A stretch of DNA of 64,000 bases, taken from NCBI RefSeq assembly GCF_900092025.1, contig NZ_FLTX01000037.1, positions 1 to 64,000 on the forward strand, written 5' to 3'. This document shows, piece after piece, positions 38,363 to 47,704 of the stretch. Under the pieces are notes generated by a model that saw nothing but the letters and a program-made list of their open reading frames with translations, did not search any database and was not told the DNA's origin. The stretch is from Xanthomonas bromi (lineage in GTDB: Bacteria > Pseudomonadota > Gammaproteobacteria > Xanthomonadales > Xanthomonadaceae). Within the stretch, counting starts at the first letter, position 1, and every line of letters starts with the position of its first letter. A program made the position numbers and the translations under genes.

Positions 38363-38451
38363 AATTGCGCCCCAGCACCGGTGACCGGGCGCGGCAGCGT
38401 CGCCACGCGCCCGGATCGCCCTCAGCCTCACTTGTTTTGATTGGAGTCGTC

Positions 38452-39192
38452 ATGACATCTCGCGTCGCATTGGTCACCGGCGGCACCGGCGGCATCGGTA
38501 CCGCCATCTGCAAGCGCCTGGCTGACCAGGGCCACCGGGTCGCCAGCAATTTCCGCAATGAAGAAAAGGCACGCGACTGGCAGCAGCGCATGCAGGCACA
38601 GGGCTATGATTTCGCGTTGTTTCGCGGCGATGTAGCCTCATCCGAGCATGCGCGCGCCTTGGTGGAAGACGTCGAAGCGGCGCTGGGGCCGATCGAGGTG
38701 CTGGTCAACAACGCCGGCATCACCCGCGACACCACCTTCCACCGCATGACCGCCGAACAGTGGCACGACGTCATCAACACCAACCTCAATTCGGTGTTCA
38801 ACGTCACCCGTCCGGTGATCGAGGGCATGCGCAAGCGCGGCTGGGGCCGGGTGATCCAGATCAGCTCCATCAACGGGCTCAAGGGCCAGTACGGCCAGGC
38901 CAATTACGCCGCTGCCAAGGCCGGCATGCACGGTTTCACCATTTCGTTGGCGCGCGAAAACGCCGCGTTCGGGGTCACCGTCAACACGGTCTCGCCCGGT
39001 TATGTGGCCACCGACATGGTGATGGCAGTCCCGGAGGAAGTGCGCGCCAAGATCGTGGCCGAGATCCCCACCGGGCGCCTGGGCCGCCCGGAGGAGATCG
39101 CCTACGCGGTGGCGTTCCTGGTCGCGGAAGAGGCTGCATGGATCACCGGCTCCAATCTGGACATCAACGGCGGCCATCACATGGGCTGGTAA
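38452..39192 (+). CDS. phbB: Acetoacetyl-CoA reductase
   Basis: A 246-residue short-chain dehydrogenase with the NADP-binding TGGTGGIGTAI, NNAG and catalytic YAAAK motifs. Residues around the active site (SSINGLKGQYGQANYAAAK) match PhbB rather than FabG. It reduces acetoacetyl-CoA to 3-hydroxybutyryl-CoA for polyhydroxybutyrate. ATG 38452 has TTGGAG upstream. It precedes phaR, whose product controls this pathway. Confidence 0.93.
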   Translation: MTSRVALVTGGTGGIGTAICKRLADQGHRVASNFRNEEKARDWQQRMQAQGYDFALFRGDVASSEHARALVEDVEAALGPIEVLVNNAGITRDTTFHRMTAEQWHDVINTNLNSVFNVTRPVIEGMRKRGWGRVIQISSINGLKGQYGQANYAAAKAGMHGFTISLARENAAFGVTVNTVSPGYVATDMVMAVPEEVRAKIVAEIPTGRLGRPEEIAYAVAFLVAEEAAWITGSNLDINGGHHMGW

Positions 39193-39351
39193 GGTTTGCT
39201 GCAACTTTGCGGCGCAGCATGGATTCACGGCAAAAATCATGCTGCGCAACATTTTTAGTGTGTCCGCTTAAGCAAATAAGGCTATTTGGCTGTTGCAAGC
39301 ACTGCTGCGGTGCGCCATCCTGCGCGCACTATCAGTGCGGGTGAACGTTCC

Positions 39352-39927
39352 ATGGCCGGACTTCGCATCATCAAGAAGTATCCCAATCGCCGTCTCTACG
39401 ACACGGAAATCTCTAGCTACATCACCATCGAAGATGTGCGCCAACTGATCATCGATGGCGAAGAATTCGAAGTGCGCGACGCCAAGAGCGGCGAAGATCT
39501 CAGCCGAGCGGTACTGCTGCAAATCATCGCCGACCGCGAACAGGACGGCGAGCCGATGCTCTCCACCCAGTTGCTGAGCCAGATCATCCGCTTCTATGGC
39601 GACTCGCTGCAGGGCTTCATGGGCAACTACCTGGAGCGCAGCATGCAGGTCTTCCTGGACCAGCAGCAGCAGTTCCGCCAGCAGATGGGCAACCTGCTCG
39701 GGCAGACCCCGTGGGCAATGATGAACCAGCTGACCGAGCGCAACCTGGAGTTGTGGCAGGAGTTCCAGCGCAACTTCGGCGCCGGCTTCGGTCGTCCGGG
39801 CGGCCCTGGCACGCCGCCGACTCCGCCGGGCGCCGGCAGCATGGGCAGCGGCCCGATGGGGACCGGCACGCACGGCTCAGCCGGCAATACTCACGGTACA
39901 ACCGGCAAGCCACGCAATCGAGGCTGA
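39352..39927 (+). CDS. phaR: Polyhydroxyalkanoate synthesis repressor PhaR
   Basis: A 191-residue DNA-binding protein opening MAGLRIIKKYPNRRLYDTEI, the PHB/PHA accumulation regulator domain, followed by a Gln-rich helical part and a Gly/Pro-rich tail of about 45 residues. PhaR represses phasin and PHA genes and is released when it binds PHA granules. ATG 39352 matches the family start. It lies 159 bases after phbB. Confidence 0.92.
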   Translation: MAGLRIIKKYPNRRLYDTEISSYITIEDVRQLIIDGEEFEVRDAKSGEDLSRAVLLQIIADREQDGEPMLSTQLLSQIIRFYGDSLQGFMGNYLERSMQVFLDQQQQFRQQMGNLLGQTPWAMMNQLTERNLELWQEFQRNFGAGFGRPGGPGTPPTPPGAGSMGSGPMGTGTHGSAGNTHGTTGKPRNRG

Positions 39928-39936
39928 GTCGAACGC

Positions 39937-39966
39937 TGCGCCAGGAGCATCACGCTCCTAGGCGCA
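39937..39966. terminator. Hairpin between phaR and the TraB/GumN gene
   Basis: TGCGCCAGGAGC pairs with GCTCCT-A-GGCGCA (one bulged A) around loop ATCAC. It lies between converging genes. The T-run is weak on both sides. Confidence 0.65.
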
Positions 39967-39971
39967 GCCCA

Positions 39972-40946
39972 TCAGCGGCCGGCCTGCGTTGCGCAGGCCG
40001 TGCAGATCCGCTCCACGTGGTAGCCGCGTGCGCGCAGACGCTCCACGACCCCGTCGTTCCCCAGCAAGTGCAGCGCACCGACCACCACCAGCGTGGTTCC
40101 ACCGCCCTTGCCGAGCCGCTGTTCCAGACGCGGCACCCAACGCGCATTGCGCTCGACGTTGATGTCCTGATACAGCGCCGGATAGTGGCGGCGCATGTCT
40201 TCGGCCATCTGCGTAGAGAGCGTATGCACATCGCCGTTGCGCCAGGCCGCATGCAAGTGGCGTAGTTGGTCGGTGGCATCGGCCTCGTCCAGGGACTCTT
40301 CCAGCAACTGATGCTGCTCGGTCGGCGACATGCCATCGAGTAAAGCGATCTGTTCGGCGGCGCGCTCCAAGCCGTCGGCCGGCTTGCCGCGCGTCTGCGC
40401 CTGTTCCATCAGGTAATGGTCCAGCCCGGCGTTCGGGTCCATACCTTGCCGGGTCATCTCGGCCAGGCTGATCGTCAGCGCCACGAACCAGGGTTTGAGC
40501 GGCTGCAGGCTGTCCAGCGACATGCCGTACTTGCGCGCATAGGCACTCAGTGCCTGCCAGGTCTTCGCATCCAGGGTGGCCTGCAGCGTGTGCCCATCGG
40601 TGCGCCGCGCGGCCTGCAACATGCGGCTGGCCAGCTCAGGCGATTGCGCATCGTCAGGTGGCAACTCGAACAGCAAACGGTCGGCCTTGGCGAAGGCCTG
40701 CATCACATCCGGCGACAACGGGTAGTCGCTGGGCTTGAGCACATGGAACGAGCCCAGCAGATACAGCGTGCCGCCCTTGCCATCGACCTTCCACAACAGC
40801 GGCACCGGCGGGCCGGCCGGTGCATCGCTGGCACCGCGCGCCAGCACTGGCACGAGCGCCCCGCTCCACAAGGTCAGGCCGAGCAGCGCGCCGCTGCACC
40901 AGGCGGCGATACGTTGACGCGTCGAGGTAGCCGGTTGCTTTTTCAT
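39972..40946 (-). CDS. TraB/GumN family protein, exported
   Basis: A 324-residue protein with a signal peptide (cleavage near VLARGA) and the TraB/GumN fold: LYLLGSFHVLKPSDYPLS near the N-terminus and VVVGALHLLGNDGVVERL near the end, each with the conserved Gly-x-x-His pattern. The fold is related to Tiki-type metalloproteases, but its role in bacteria is not established. It is the last gene of the mutL-side operon, 33 bases after the lipoprotein gene. Confidence 0.88.
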   Translation of the reverse strand: MKKQPATSTRQRIAAWCSGALLGLTLWSGALVPVLARGASDAPAGPPVPLLWKVDGKGGTLYLLGSFHVLKPSDYPLSPDVMQAFAKADRLLFELPPDDAQSPELASRMLQAARRTDGHTLQATLDAKTWQALSAYARKYGMSLDSLQPLKPWFVALTISLAEMTRQGMDPNAGLDHYLMEQAQTRGKPADGLERAAEQIALLDGMSPTEQHQLLEESLDEADATDQLRHLHAAWRNGDVHTLSTQMAEDMRRHYPALYQDINVERNARWVPRLEQRLGKGGGTTLVVVGALHLLGNDGVVERLRARGYHVERICTACATQAGR

Positions 40947-40979
40947 CGCGTTCCTCCGCGCATGTCAGTCTCACGCATG

Positions 40980-41915
40980 TCAGTGCGGCGCCTTGTAGGA
41001 TTTCTCGCCCGCCGACACCGCCAGGTCGATGCGGTTTTCCGGCGGCGGCAATGGGCAGGTGGCAAACGGGGTGAACGCACAGGGCGGGTTGTAGGCGAGA
41101 TTGAAATCGACCACCACGTGCCCGGAGGCGTCGGGCACGTCCAGATCCAGAAAGCGTCCGGCCGGATAGCTGCCGTGGCCGCTGGTGCGGTCGGCGAATA
41201 CCACGAACATCGGCCGCCCCGGCTCGCCGATGGTTTCCAATCGATAGGTCTTGCCGTCGCGTTCGAACGCGATCGCGCCCGTGTTCGGCTGCTCGCTGCT
41301 GATACCGACGATATCCACGATCGGAATGGTCTTGTCGACAGGATTGGGCACATAGCGCGCGGCGATACGCCAGGAGGGATCCACCGGCCAGTAATCCAGA
41401 CCCGCGAAGTGCGTGCGCGACGTCGCGTCGGCATGCTTGACGCGCAGCGCATAACGGTCGCCGCGATGGATCAGGCTGAGCACACCCTTGCCGTCGTCGA
41501 AATGGATGAGGGTGGGCTGCGGATCGCGGTCGGACTGGAAGCGGATCCTGCCGGTCAGCGGCTTGCCGTCGAGGGTCAGCGCCGCGCCACGCTCGGGCAC
41601 GAACCAGACCGCGTTGTTCTCCGTGGCCACCATACCCATCTTCGGCGGGCCCACCGCCAGTTTGATGCCGCTGTCGGCACTGCTGCCGATGTAATGCGCC
41701 TTCAGCGACAGCCAGTGCAGGCCGACCAGGCTGGTCCAGCCGTCGGGCGCGCTCAGTTCTTTCAGGCGCGCTTGCCGCCAAGCGGCGGTGTCGGCCAGAA
41801 ATGCCTTGTCGTGTGCCACCGGCGCGGCCGGCGGTGGTGCATCGCGCCCGCACCCGACCAACACTGCCACCACCAGCATGCCGAGCAGCCAGCGCTTTCC
41901 CCTGTGCACTGCCAT
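40980..41915 (-). CDS. DUF1684 lipoprotein
   Basis: A 311-residue protein with a lipobox (VVAVLVGCGR) and the DUF1684 core: RFQSDRDPQPTLIHFDDG, RFLDLDVPDASGHVVVDFN, and LAYNPPCAFTPFATCPLPPP with paired cysteines. It is predicted to be membrane-anchored in the periplasm; function unknown. ATG 41915 has GGGGA six bases upstream and overlaps the mutL stop by one base (TGATG), so expression is probably tied to mutL. Confidence 0.88.
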   Translation of the reverse strand: MAVHRGKRWLLGMLVVAVLVGCGRDAPPPAAPVAHDKAFLADTAAWRQARLKELSAPDGWTSLVGLHWLSLKAHYIGSSADSGIKLAVGPPKMGMVATENNAVWFVPERGAALTLDGKPLTGRIRFQSDRDPQPTLIHFDDGKGVLSLIHRGDRYALRVKHADATSRTHFAGLDYWPVDPSWRIAARYVPNPVDKTIPIVDIVGISSEQPNTGAIAFERDGKTYRLETIGEPGRPMFVVFADRTSGHGSYPAGRFLDLDVPDASGHVVVDFNLAYNPPCAFTPFATCPLPPPENRIDLAVSAGEKSYKAPH

Positions 41916-43792
41916 CAACGTCCCCTGAGAAACCAACGATCGATATCGCTCAGCGTAAACCGCGCCCAGGTCGGTCGGCCATGATTGCATTGCCCCGAGC
42001 GCTCGGTGGTTTCCATGTCGCGCAGCAAGGCGTTCATTTCCGGCACGGTCAGGCGGCGATTCGCACGCACCGCGCCGTGACAGGCCATGGTGGAGAGGAG
42101 TTCGTCGCGTGCGCTGGCGATGCGGCGGCTTTGACCATGCTCGCGCAGATCGCCCAGCACGTCGCGCAGCAACGCCTCCGGTTCGGCATTGGCCAACAGC
42201 GCGGGAATGCTGCGCACGTGCAGCGATTGCGGGCCGGCGCGAGTGATCTCGAAACCGAGCGTGGCCAGCGTGTCGGCCTCGCGCTCGGCGGTGTCGGCTT
42301 CGCGCTCGCCGACCGCCAGCGTCATCGGCACCAGCAAGGGCTGTGCGTGCAGGCCGATGCTGTCGTGCGCATTTTTGAGCCGCTCATAGCCGATGCGCTC
42401 GTGCGCCGCGTGCATATCGACCACGATCAAACCCTCGGCGTTTTCGGCCAGGATGTAGATACCGTGCAACTGTGCGAGGGCATACCCGAGCGGCGGCACG
42501 CCGCTGTCTTCTGCGGTTGCCGGCAATCCGGTGCCGGCCATGGCCGGCATCCCCGCCGATGGCTGTGCGTTACTCGGCGGCGGCGCATACAGCGCGCTGT
42601 AGGCGGCGCGCGCTTCGTCCACGCGCAGGCCCAATGGCGTCTGCGAAGGCGTCCAGCTGGCGTAGCTGTACGCGCGATTGCTGACACCGGATGCGCTGCC
42701 ATGGCTGGGAATGCCTCCGCCAGCGAGGCTGCCCATTCCGCCAGAGGTCGCACCCGTATCGCCCACGCCATCGCTGCCGATGCTATTGGGGGTCGCGCCG
42801 GCGCGGGTGTGGGCTAATGCATCCTGCAAGGTGCGATAGACGAAATCGTGGATCAGCCGCGCTTCGCGGAAACGCACCTCGTGTTTGGCCGGATGCACGT
42901 TGACGTCCACGCGTGCCGGGTCCAGCTCCAGAAACAGCACATAGGCCGGCTGACGGCCATGGAACAGCACATCGCCGTAGGCCATCTTCACCGCGTGCGC
43001 CACACTGCGGTCGCGTACCGAACGGCCGTTGACGTAGAGGTATTGCTGGTCGGTGCTGGCACGTGAGTAATGCGGCTGCGCGATCCAGCCATGCAAGCGC
43101 AGACCGGCGCCGCTGTGGTCGACGCGCAAGGCCTGGCGTGCGAAATCTTCGCCCAGGGTTTCGCCCAGCCGCGCATCCGAATACAGATCACCTGGCTTGT
43201 AGCGACGCGACGGCTTGCCGTTGTGCGAGACGCGCAATTCCACATCCGGCCGCGCCAGCGCCAACGAACGCAGCCACTCTTCGATATGGCCGAGTTCGGT
43301 GCGTTCGGCACGCAGGAACTTGCGCCGCGCCGGTACGTTGAAGAACAGCTCGCGCACTTCGACCGTGGTGCCCGGCGCATGCGCACGCGGCACCACCTCG
43401 CCCAGGCGGCCGCCATCGATTTCCAATGCGGAGCCGTGTTCGGCATCGTGCCGGCGCGAGGTCAGGGTGAAACGGCTGACCGAGGCGATCGAAGGCAACG
43501 CTTCGCCGCGGAATCCCAGCGTGGCGACGGTTTCCAGATCGTCCAGCGAGGCGATCTTGCTGGTGGCATGCCGCGACACCGCCAGCGGCAGCTCGTCCGG
43601 GGTGATGCCGCCGCCATTGTCGCGGATGCGGATCAGCCGCACGCCACCTTCTTCGAGTTCGATATCCACGCGCGTGGCGCCGGCATCGAGCGCATTTTCG
43701 ACCAGTTCCTTGACCACCGATGCGGGCCGTTCGACGACCTCGCCGGCAGCGATCTGGTTGATCAGGATCTCGGGCAACTGACGGATCGCCAT
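41915..43792 (-). CDS. mutL: DNA mismatch repair protein MutL (endonuclease type)
   Basis: A 625-residue protein with GHKL ATPase motifs ([26 protein letters not shown]) and a C-terminal dimerisation domain joined by a flexible Gly/Ser linker (about 335-425). The C-terminus contains [12 protein letters not shown], matching the DQHA(x2)E(x4)E nuclease motif with Gln changed to Met, plus ACHGAVRAN and CNHGRP, all absent from E. coli MutL. It should therefore nick DNA itself, as expected where MutH is missing. It sits between amiC and the DUF1684 gene. Confidence 0.94.
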   Translation of the reverse strand: MAIRQLPEILINQIAAGEVVERPASVVKELVENALDAGATRVDIELEEGGVRLIRIRDNGGGITPDELPLAVSRHATSKIASLDDLETVATLGFRGEALPSIASVSRFTLTSRRHDAEHGSALEIDGGRLGEVVPRAHAPGTTVEVRELFFNVPARRKFLRAERTELGHIEEWLRSLALARPDVELRVSHNGKPSRRYKPGDLYSDARLGETLGEDFARQALRVDHSGAGLRLHGWIAQPHYSRASTDQQYLYVNGRSVRDRSVAHAVKMAYGDVLFHGRQPAYVLFLELDPARVDVNVHPAKHEVRFREARLIHDFVYRTLQDALAHTRAGATPNSIGSDGVGDTGATSGGMGSLAGGGIPSHGSASGVSNRAYSYASWTPSQTPLGLRVDEARAAYSALYAPPPSNAQPSAGMPAMAGTGLPATAEDSGVPPLGYALAQLHGIYILAENAEGLIVVDMHAAHERIGYERLKNAHDSIGLHAQPLLVPMTLAVGEREADTAEREADTLATLGFEITRAGPQSLHVRSIPALLANAEPEALLRDVLGDLREHGQSRRIASARDELLSTMACHGAVRANRRLTVPEMNALLRDMETTERSGQCNHGRPTWARFTLSDIDRWFLRGR

Positions 43793-43930
43793 CAGCGCGC
43801 ACTCCGGCGCAGGACGCGCGGCATGCAGAACAGCGGGGGTGACACGGACAAGACAGACCTCGGCACGGCAACCCGGCGGCGCACAGGCGCCGACCTCTCG
43901 GGAATCAGGACGCGATGATAGCCGAGCGGG

Positions 43931-45643
43931 TCAGCGGCTGCCGCCGGCCACGGTGCCGACTGCATCGGCCTCGGCCTGCGCACGCGCGGCGAACAATGTG
44001 CCCGGCGGGGGCTGGCGGGTAAAGAAGGTATCGATGCCGTCCAAGACGGCTGCGGCGATCCTGCGCTGGTAGGCCGGGTCGATCAGGCGACGCTCTTCAT
44101 CCGGATTGGAGATAAAGGCCGTTTCCACCAGCATTGCCGGCATGTCGGACGTCCGCAGCACCGCAAAATTAGCCCGTTCCAGCTGCGGCTTGTGATTGTT
44201 GCCGATACGCTTCAGCCCACCCAGCACATGGCCGGCGGCGTCTTCGGAGGCTTTCATGTGCCCGCTCTGGGCCAGATCCAGCAAGACGTTGGCCAGTGTG
44301 CTTTCGGTCTGTTGCAAGCGCACGCCACCGACCAGATCGGCGGCGTTTTCCTTGTCGGCCAGCCAGCGCGCACGTTGCGACGATGCACCCTTGGTCGACA
44401 ACACGTACACCGAGGAGCCGGTTGCGCTGCGGTTTTCGGCGGCGTCGGCGTGGATGGAGATAAAGATGTCGGCCTTGGCGGCGCGGGCTTTTTGCGCGCG
44501 CATCGGCAGCGGGATGAAGACATCGGTATCGCGGGTCAGGAAGGCCTTCATGCCCGGCGTGGCGTTGATCTGGCGTGCGAGTTCACGGCCCACGGCCAGG
44601 GTGACATCCTTCTCGCGCTTGCCGGTGGGCCCCATGGCGCCCGGATCCTGGCCGCCGTGGCCCGGATCGATCGCCACGATCAACGGACGCATGCCCGGTG
44701 CCATCTTGACCCGCGACGCTTCGCTGGGCAGCACCGGACGCGGTGGAAGGTCGTCGTCGTTCGCCTCAGCCACCGCACTTGCCGCACGAGTCGAGCTGAC
44801 TGCTGCGGTACCACCGGACAGCGCACCCGTCGGCGCACTTCCGCCGTTCAAGATGGCAGCTGCAGACGCGCTACTGCCCGCTACCGCTCTATTGGTCGTG
44901 GTCGTGGTGGAACGGCTGGGCGTGTCGCCGGCGACGCCGGTCGGCGCTGCATGATTGATGATGGTGCCAGGCCGCGGCGTCGGTACACCGGTGGCAACGG
45001 TGGTCGGCACCGGAGCCTGCGTAACAGTCGGCATCGCCGATGCCGGCACGTATGGCGCAGGCGGCGGAGTCGTTGGCTGTGGTGGTGGCATGGAGGAGGC
45101 CCGTTGCGCAGACGCGGCCAACGCAGCGGTGGCGCGTGCGGCCTCGGTCTGTGCATCGAGCGGACGCGGTGCCGGGGCAGCCGGTGGCGCGGTGGCTGCG
45201 GCAACCGTAGATGTCGCTGACGGGGCCGGATCGCCCGGCCATTCGATCACCAACGTCGACGCACTGCCCATCGTCTGCATCTGCGGCTTCAGCGGGGTTA
45301 CCGGCGTTGCCAGTTCGAACACCACGCGGAACGTTCCTGGCACCGGCTGGCCGGTGCGCACCGAGGTCACCAATCCGGCAGCAGGCGGCAGTTTGAGGCC
45401 GCGCACACCGGAGGAATCGGGAAAATCGACGACCAGGCGATTCGGGTTCGCCAGCGACAAGGTCTTGAAGCCGCCGCTGCCGGCCAGTTGGATTTCCGCA
45501 CGCGTGCCGGTTGCGCCGGCACTCACGCCCACTGCCTTGATTTCGCCGGCCCACGCAGCAAAAACCGCCAGACTCAGGCTGGCGGTCAGGGCGGAAATAC
45601 AGAGGTGGCGGATCCCCGGTGTCATGGCGCTGGATTCAATCAT
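43931..45643 (-). CDS. amiC: N-acetylmuramoyl-L-alanine amidase AmiC
   Basis: A 570-residue periplasmic enzyme with signal peptide, AMIN domain (about 35-130), a long Pro/Ala/Thr-rich linker (about 135-315), and a C-terminal Amidase_3 domain with the zinc motifs IDPGHGGQDPGA and ISIHADAAE, and VETAFISN. It cuts peptidoglycan during cell separation. ATG 45643 and in-frame ATG 45625 are both possible; neither has a clear ribosome site, and the second places the signal peptide closer to the N-terminus. The linker is longer than in enterobacterial AmiC. Confidence 0.9.
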   Translation of the reverse strand: MIESSAMTPGIRHLCISALTASLSLAVFAAWAGEIKAVGVSAGATGTRAEIQLAGSGGFKTLSLANPNRLVVDFPDSSGVRGLKLPPAAGLVTSVRTGQPVPGTFRVVFELATPVTPLKPQMQTMGSASTLVIEWPGDPAPSATSTVAAATAPPAAPAPRPLDAQTEAARATAALAASAQRASSMPPPQPTTPPPAPYVPASAMPTVTQAPVPTTVATGVPTPRPGTIINHAAPTGVAGDTPSRSTTTTTNRAVAGSSASAAAILNGGSAPTGALSGGTAAVSSTRAASAVAEANDDDLPPRPVLPSEASRVKMAPGMRPLIVAIDPGHGGQDPGAMGPTGKREKDVTLAVGRELARQINATPGMKAFLTRDTDVFIPLPMRAQKARAAKADIFISIHADAAENRSATGSSVYVLSTKGASSQRARWLADKENAADLVGGVRLQQTESTLANVLLDLAQSGHMKASEDAAGHVLGGLKRIGNNHKPQLERANFAVLRTSDMPAMLVETAFISNPDEERRLIDPAYQRRIAAAVLDGIDTFFTRQPPPGTLFAARAQAEADAVGTVAGGSR

Positions 45644-45695
45644 CCAACTGCGTGAATTGCAAGGTAATTTCCCTTAATAATCCGTAACCTGGCGT

Positions 45696-46196
45696 TCATT
45701 CTTCTCGTGAGGCGGCAAAAAGAGCCCGCAACTGGGGCTGCTGCGACAGGTGCTCCAGCCAGCCGTGCCCGGTCGCGCTGCGGCCGAGCAACCGAACGCT
45801 GCGACCTTCGCCGGCAACGGCCAGTTCCACATCCAGATCGACCGGCGGCAGAACCCCGGCACCGCGCTCCGGCCATTCCACCAACCACAGGCTCGCACTG
45901 CCTTCGTCTAGCCCGAGGAAGGCCAGCTCTCCGGCATGGCCGATGCGATACAGATCCAGATGCCAGGCTTCATCGCCGCTGCTCAGCGGATAGCGTTCGA
46001 CCAAGGTGTATGTCGGGCTGCGAATCGGCCCGGTGACGCCGAGTGCGCGCAGCAGCGCGCGTGCGAGCGTGGACTTGCCCGCACCCAGGTCGCCATGCAA
46101 CTGCACCACCGCGCTGGCGGGCCGCGCCGCAGCCAGGGCCTGGCCCAGGATTTCGGTGGCCTGCGCGTCGTGCAGGTGTCCGTTAAGGTCGCTCAT
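45696..46196 (-). CDS. tsaE: tRNA threonylcarbamoyladenosine biosynthesis ATPase TsaE
   Basis: A 166-residue P-loop protein with HGDLGAGKST, RSPTYTLVERY and HLDLYRI motifs. TsaE works with TsaB and TsaD to make t6A at tRNA position 37. ATG 46196 overlaps the nnr stop (ATGA). The order nnr-tsaE-amiC-mutL is common in gammaproteobacteria. Confidence 0.95.
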   Translation of the reverse strand: MSDLNGHLHDAQATEILGQALAAARPASAVVQLHGDLGAGKSTLARALLRALGVTGPIRSPTYTLVERYPLSSGDEAWHLDLYRIGHAGELAFLGLDEGSASLWLVEWPERGAGVLPPVDLDVELAVAGEGRSVRLLGRSATGHGWLEHLSQQPQLRALFAASREE

Positions 46197-47680
46197 CCAA
46201 TGGCTCCAGCGTTGGCGAGGCGGCGCAGCTCGGGAAGCAGGTCGGTGGGCAGCAGGCCACGCTCGCCCGCGCGCGCAGCCGCATCGCCGGCGCAGGCATG
46301 CAGCAAGGCGCCAAGGCTGGCAGCGTCGAATGGCGACCAGCCCTGGCCCAGCAATGCCGCGATGACGCCGGTCAATAGATCGCCCATCCCGCCGACCGCC
46401 ATGCCTGGATTGCCGGCATCGATGATGCGCGGCACCGCATCTGGCGCAGCGACCACGGTACCGGCGCCCTTGAGCACCACCACTGCGTCGTAGCGTTTTG
46501 CCAGTGCGGCGGCAGCGGCCGGGCGATCGCGCTGAATCTGCCCGGTCGAAAGCCCCAGTAAACGACCGGCTTCGCCCGGGTGCGGGGTCAAGATGCGCGG
46601 ACCGCGCATCGGTACAGCGTTGCCAGCCAGCAGATTCAGGCCATCGGCGTCGATCACCGTCGCCGTGTCGGCGCCCACCGCTGCACGCCACAACGCCTGC
46701 GCCCAGGCGTCCTGCCCTAGCCCGGGGCCGAGTGCGACTGCATCGGCGGCCTCCGCCAGTGCGCGGATGTCGTCATCGGCCTGCACGGCGCGCACCATCG
46801 CTTCAGGGCAGCGCGCCAGCAACGCAGTCACATGCTCGGCACGCGTCGCGACCTGCACCAAGCCGGCGCCGCTGCGCAACGCCGCTTCGGCGGTCAGCAG
46901 GATGGCGCCACCGCTGCCGAGATTGCCGCCCACGCACAGCACCCGCCCGGATTCGCCTTTGTGCGTGTTGCGGCGACGCGGACGCAACTGCGCCGCCAGT
47001 GCATCGCGATTCCAACTATGCGCGGCTGGCGCCAGTCCATCGAATGCCGACGCCGGCACTTCCAGCGACGCGACGGCGCGCTCGCCAGCGTGTTCCAGCG
47101 CGTCACCGGTGTAGAGCCCAAGATGCGGCACGATGAACTGCAAGGTCAGCGCAGCGCGTACCGCCGCACCGAAGGCCACCCCGTGGTCGGCATCGATGCC
47201 GCTGGGAACATCCAGCGCGAACACCGGCACGCCGGCCGCATTGATGGCGTCGATCAAAGCGGCGGTCGCCTCGTCAGGCACGCGATTCAGGCCGATGCCG
47301 AACAGCGCATCGACGATCACATCGGCCTGCGCCAGCGGATAGGGAAACAATTCAATCGCGCCACCGACCGCCAGGTAGTCGGTGCAGGCACGCTGCGCCA
47401 GGTCCGAACCGGGGCCGTGCTCGGGCAGATGCACCACGCGTACCTGACGCCCTGCACGCTGGGCCAGGCGCGCCAGCACATAGCCATCGCCACCGTTGTT
47501 GCCGGTGCCGCATACCACCACGATGCGGCGCGCGCGCGGCCAGCGTTCCAGCAACCACTGCCACGCCGCCTGCCCGGCGCGTTGCATCAGGATATAGCCG
47601 TCGCCACCGAGCAGCGTGGTGGCCTGCGCATCGAGCGTGCGCGCGGCGGCGGTGTCGTAAAGATCGAGCGGTGCGTACAT
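46193..47680 (-). CDS. nnr: Bifunctional NAD(P)HX epimerase/dehydratase
   Basis: A 495-residue protein: N-terminal YjeF epimerase domain (VVVCGTGNNGGDGYVLARL, ALDVPSGIDADHG; about 1-215) and C-terminal ADP-dependent dehydratase domain (THKGESGRVLCVGG, LTPHPGEAGRLLG, NPGMAVGGMGDLLTGVIAAL). It repairs hydrated NADH and NADPH. ATG 47680 gives the usual start. The gene is divergent from queG with only 24 bases between the start codons. Confidence 0.95.
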   Translation of the reverse strand: MYAPLDLYDTAAARTLDAQATTLLGGDGYILMQRAGQAAWQWLLERWPRARRIVVVCGTGNNGGDGYVLARLAQRAGRQVRVVHLPEHGPGSDLAQRACTDYLAVGGAIELFPYPLAQADVIVDALFGIGLNRVPDEATAALIDAINAAGVPVFALDVPSGIDADHGVAFGAAVRAALTLQFIVPHLGLYTGDALEHAGERAVASLEVPASAFDGLAPAAHSWNRDALAAQLRPRRRNTHKGESGRVLCVGGNLGSGGAILLTAEAALRSGAGLVQVATRAEHVTALLARCPEAMVRAVQADDDIRALAEAADAVALGPGLGQDAWAQALWRAAVGADTATVIDADGLNLLAGNAVPMRGPRILTPHPGEAGRLLGLSTGQIQRDRPAAAAALAKRYDAVVVLKGAGTVVAAPDAVPRIIDAGNPGMAVGGMGDLLTGVIAALLGQGWSPFDAASLGALLHACAGDAAARAGERGLLPTDLLPELRRLANAGAIG

Positions 47681-47691
47681 GCCGGGAATTC

Positions 47692-47697
47692 TATACT
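47692..47697 (+). promoter_or_regulatory. Candidate -10 element of queG
   Basis: TATACT lies eight bases before the queG ATG (47705). If used, transcription would begin within a few bases of the start codon, giving a leaderless or nearly leaderless mRNA. Its -35 would fall on the nnr start codon. No Shine-Dalgarno sequence is seen before queG, which agrees with this reading. Confidence 0.5.
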
Positions 47698-47704
47698 TGT
47701 CGCC

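Noticed and set aside
46832-47704. N-terminal extension of queG by about 290 codons
   Set aside because: The frame is open only because it is antisense to nnr. QueG homology begins at ATG 47705.
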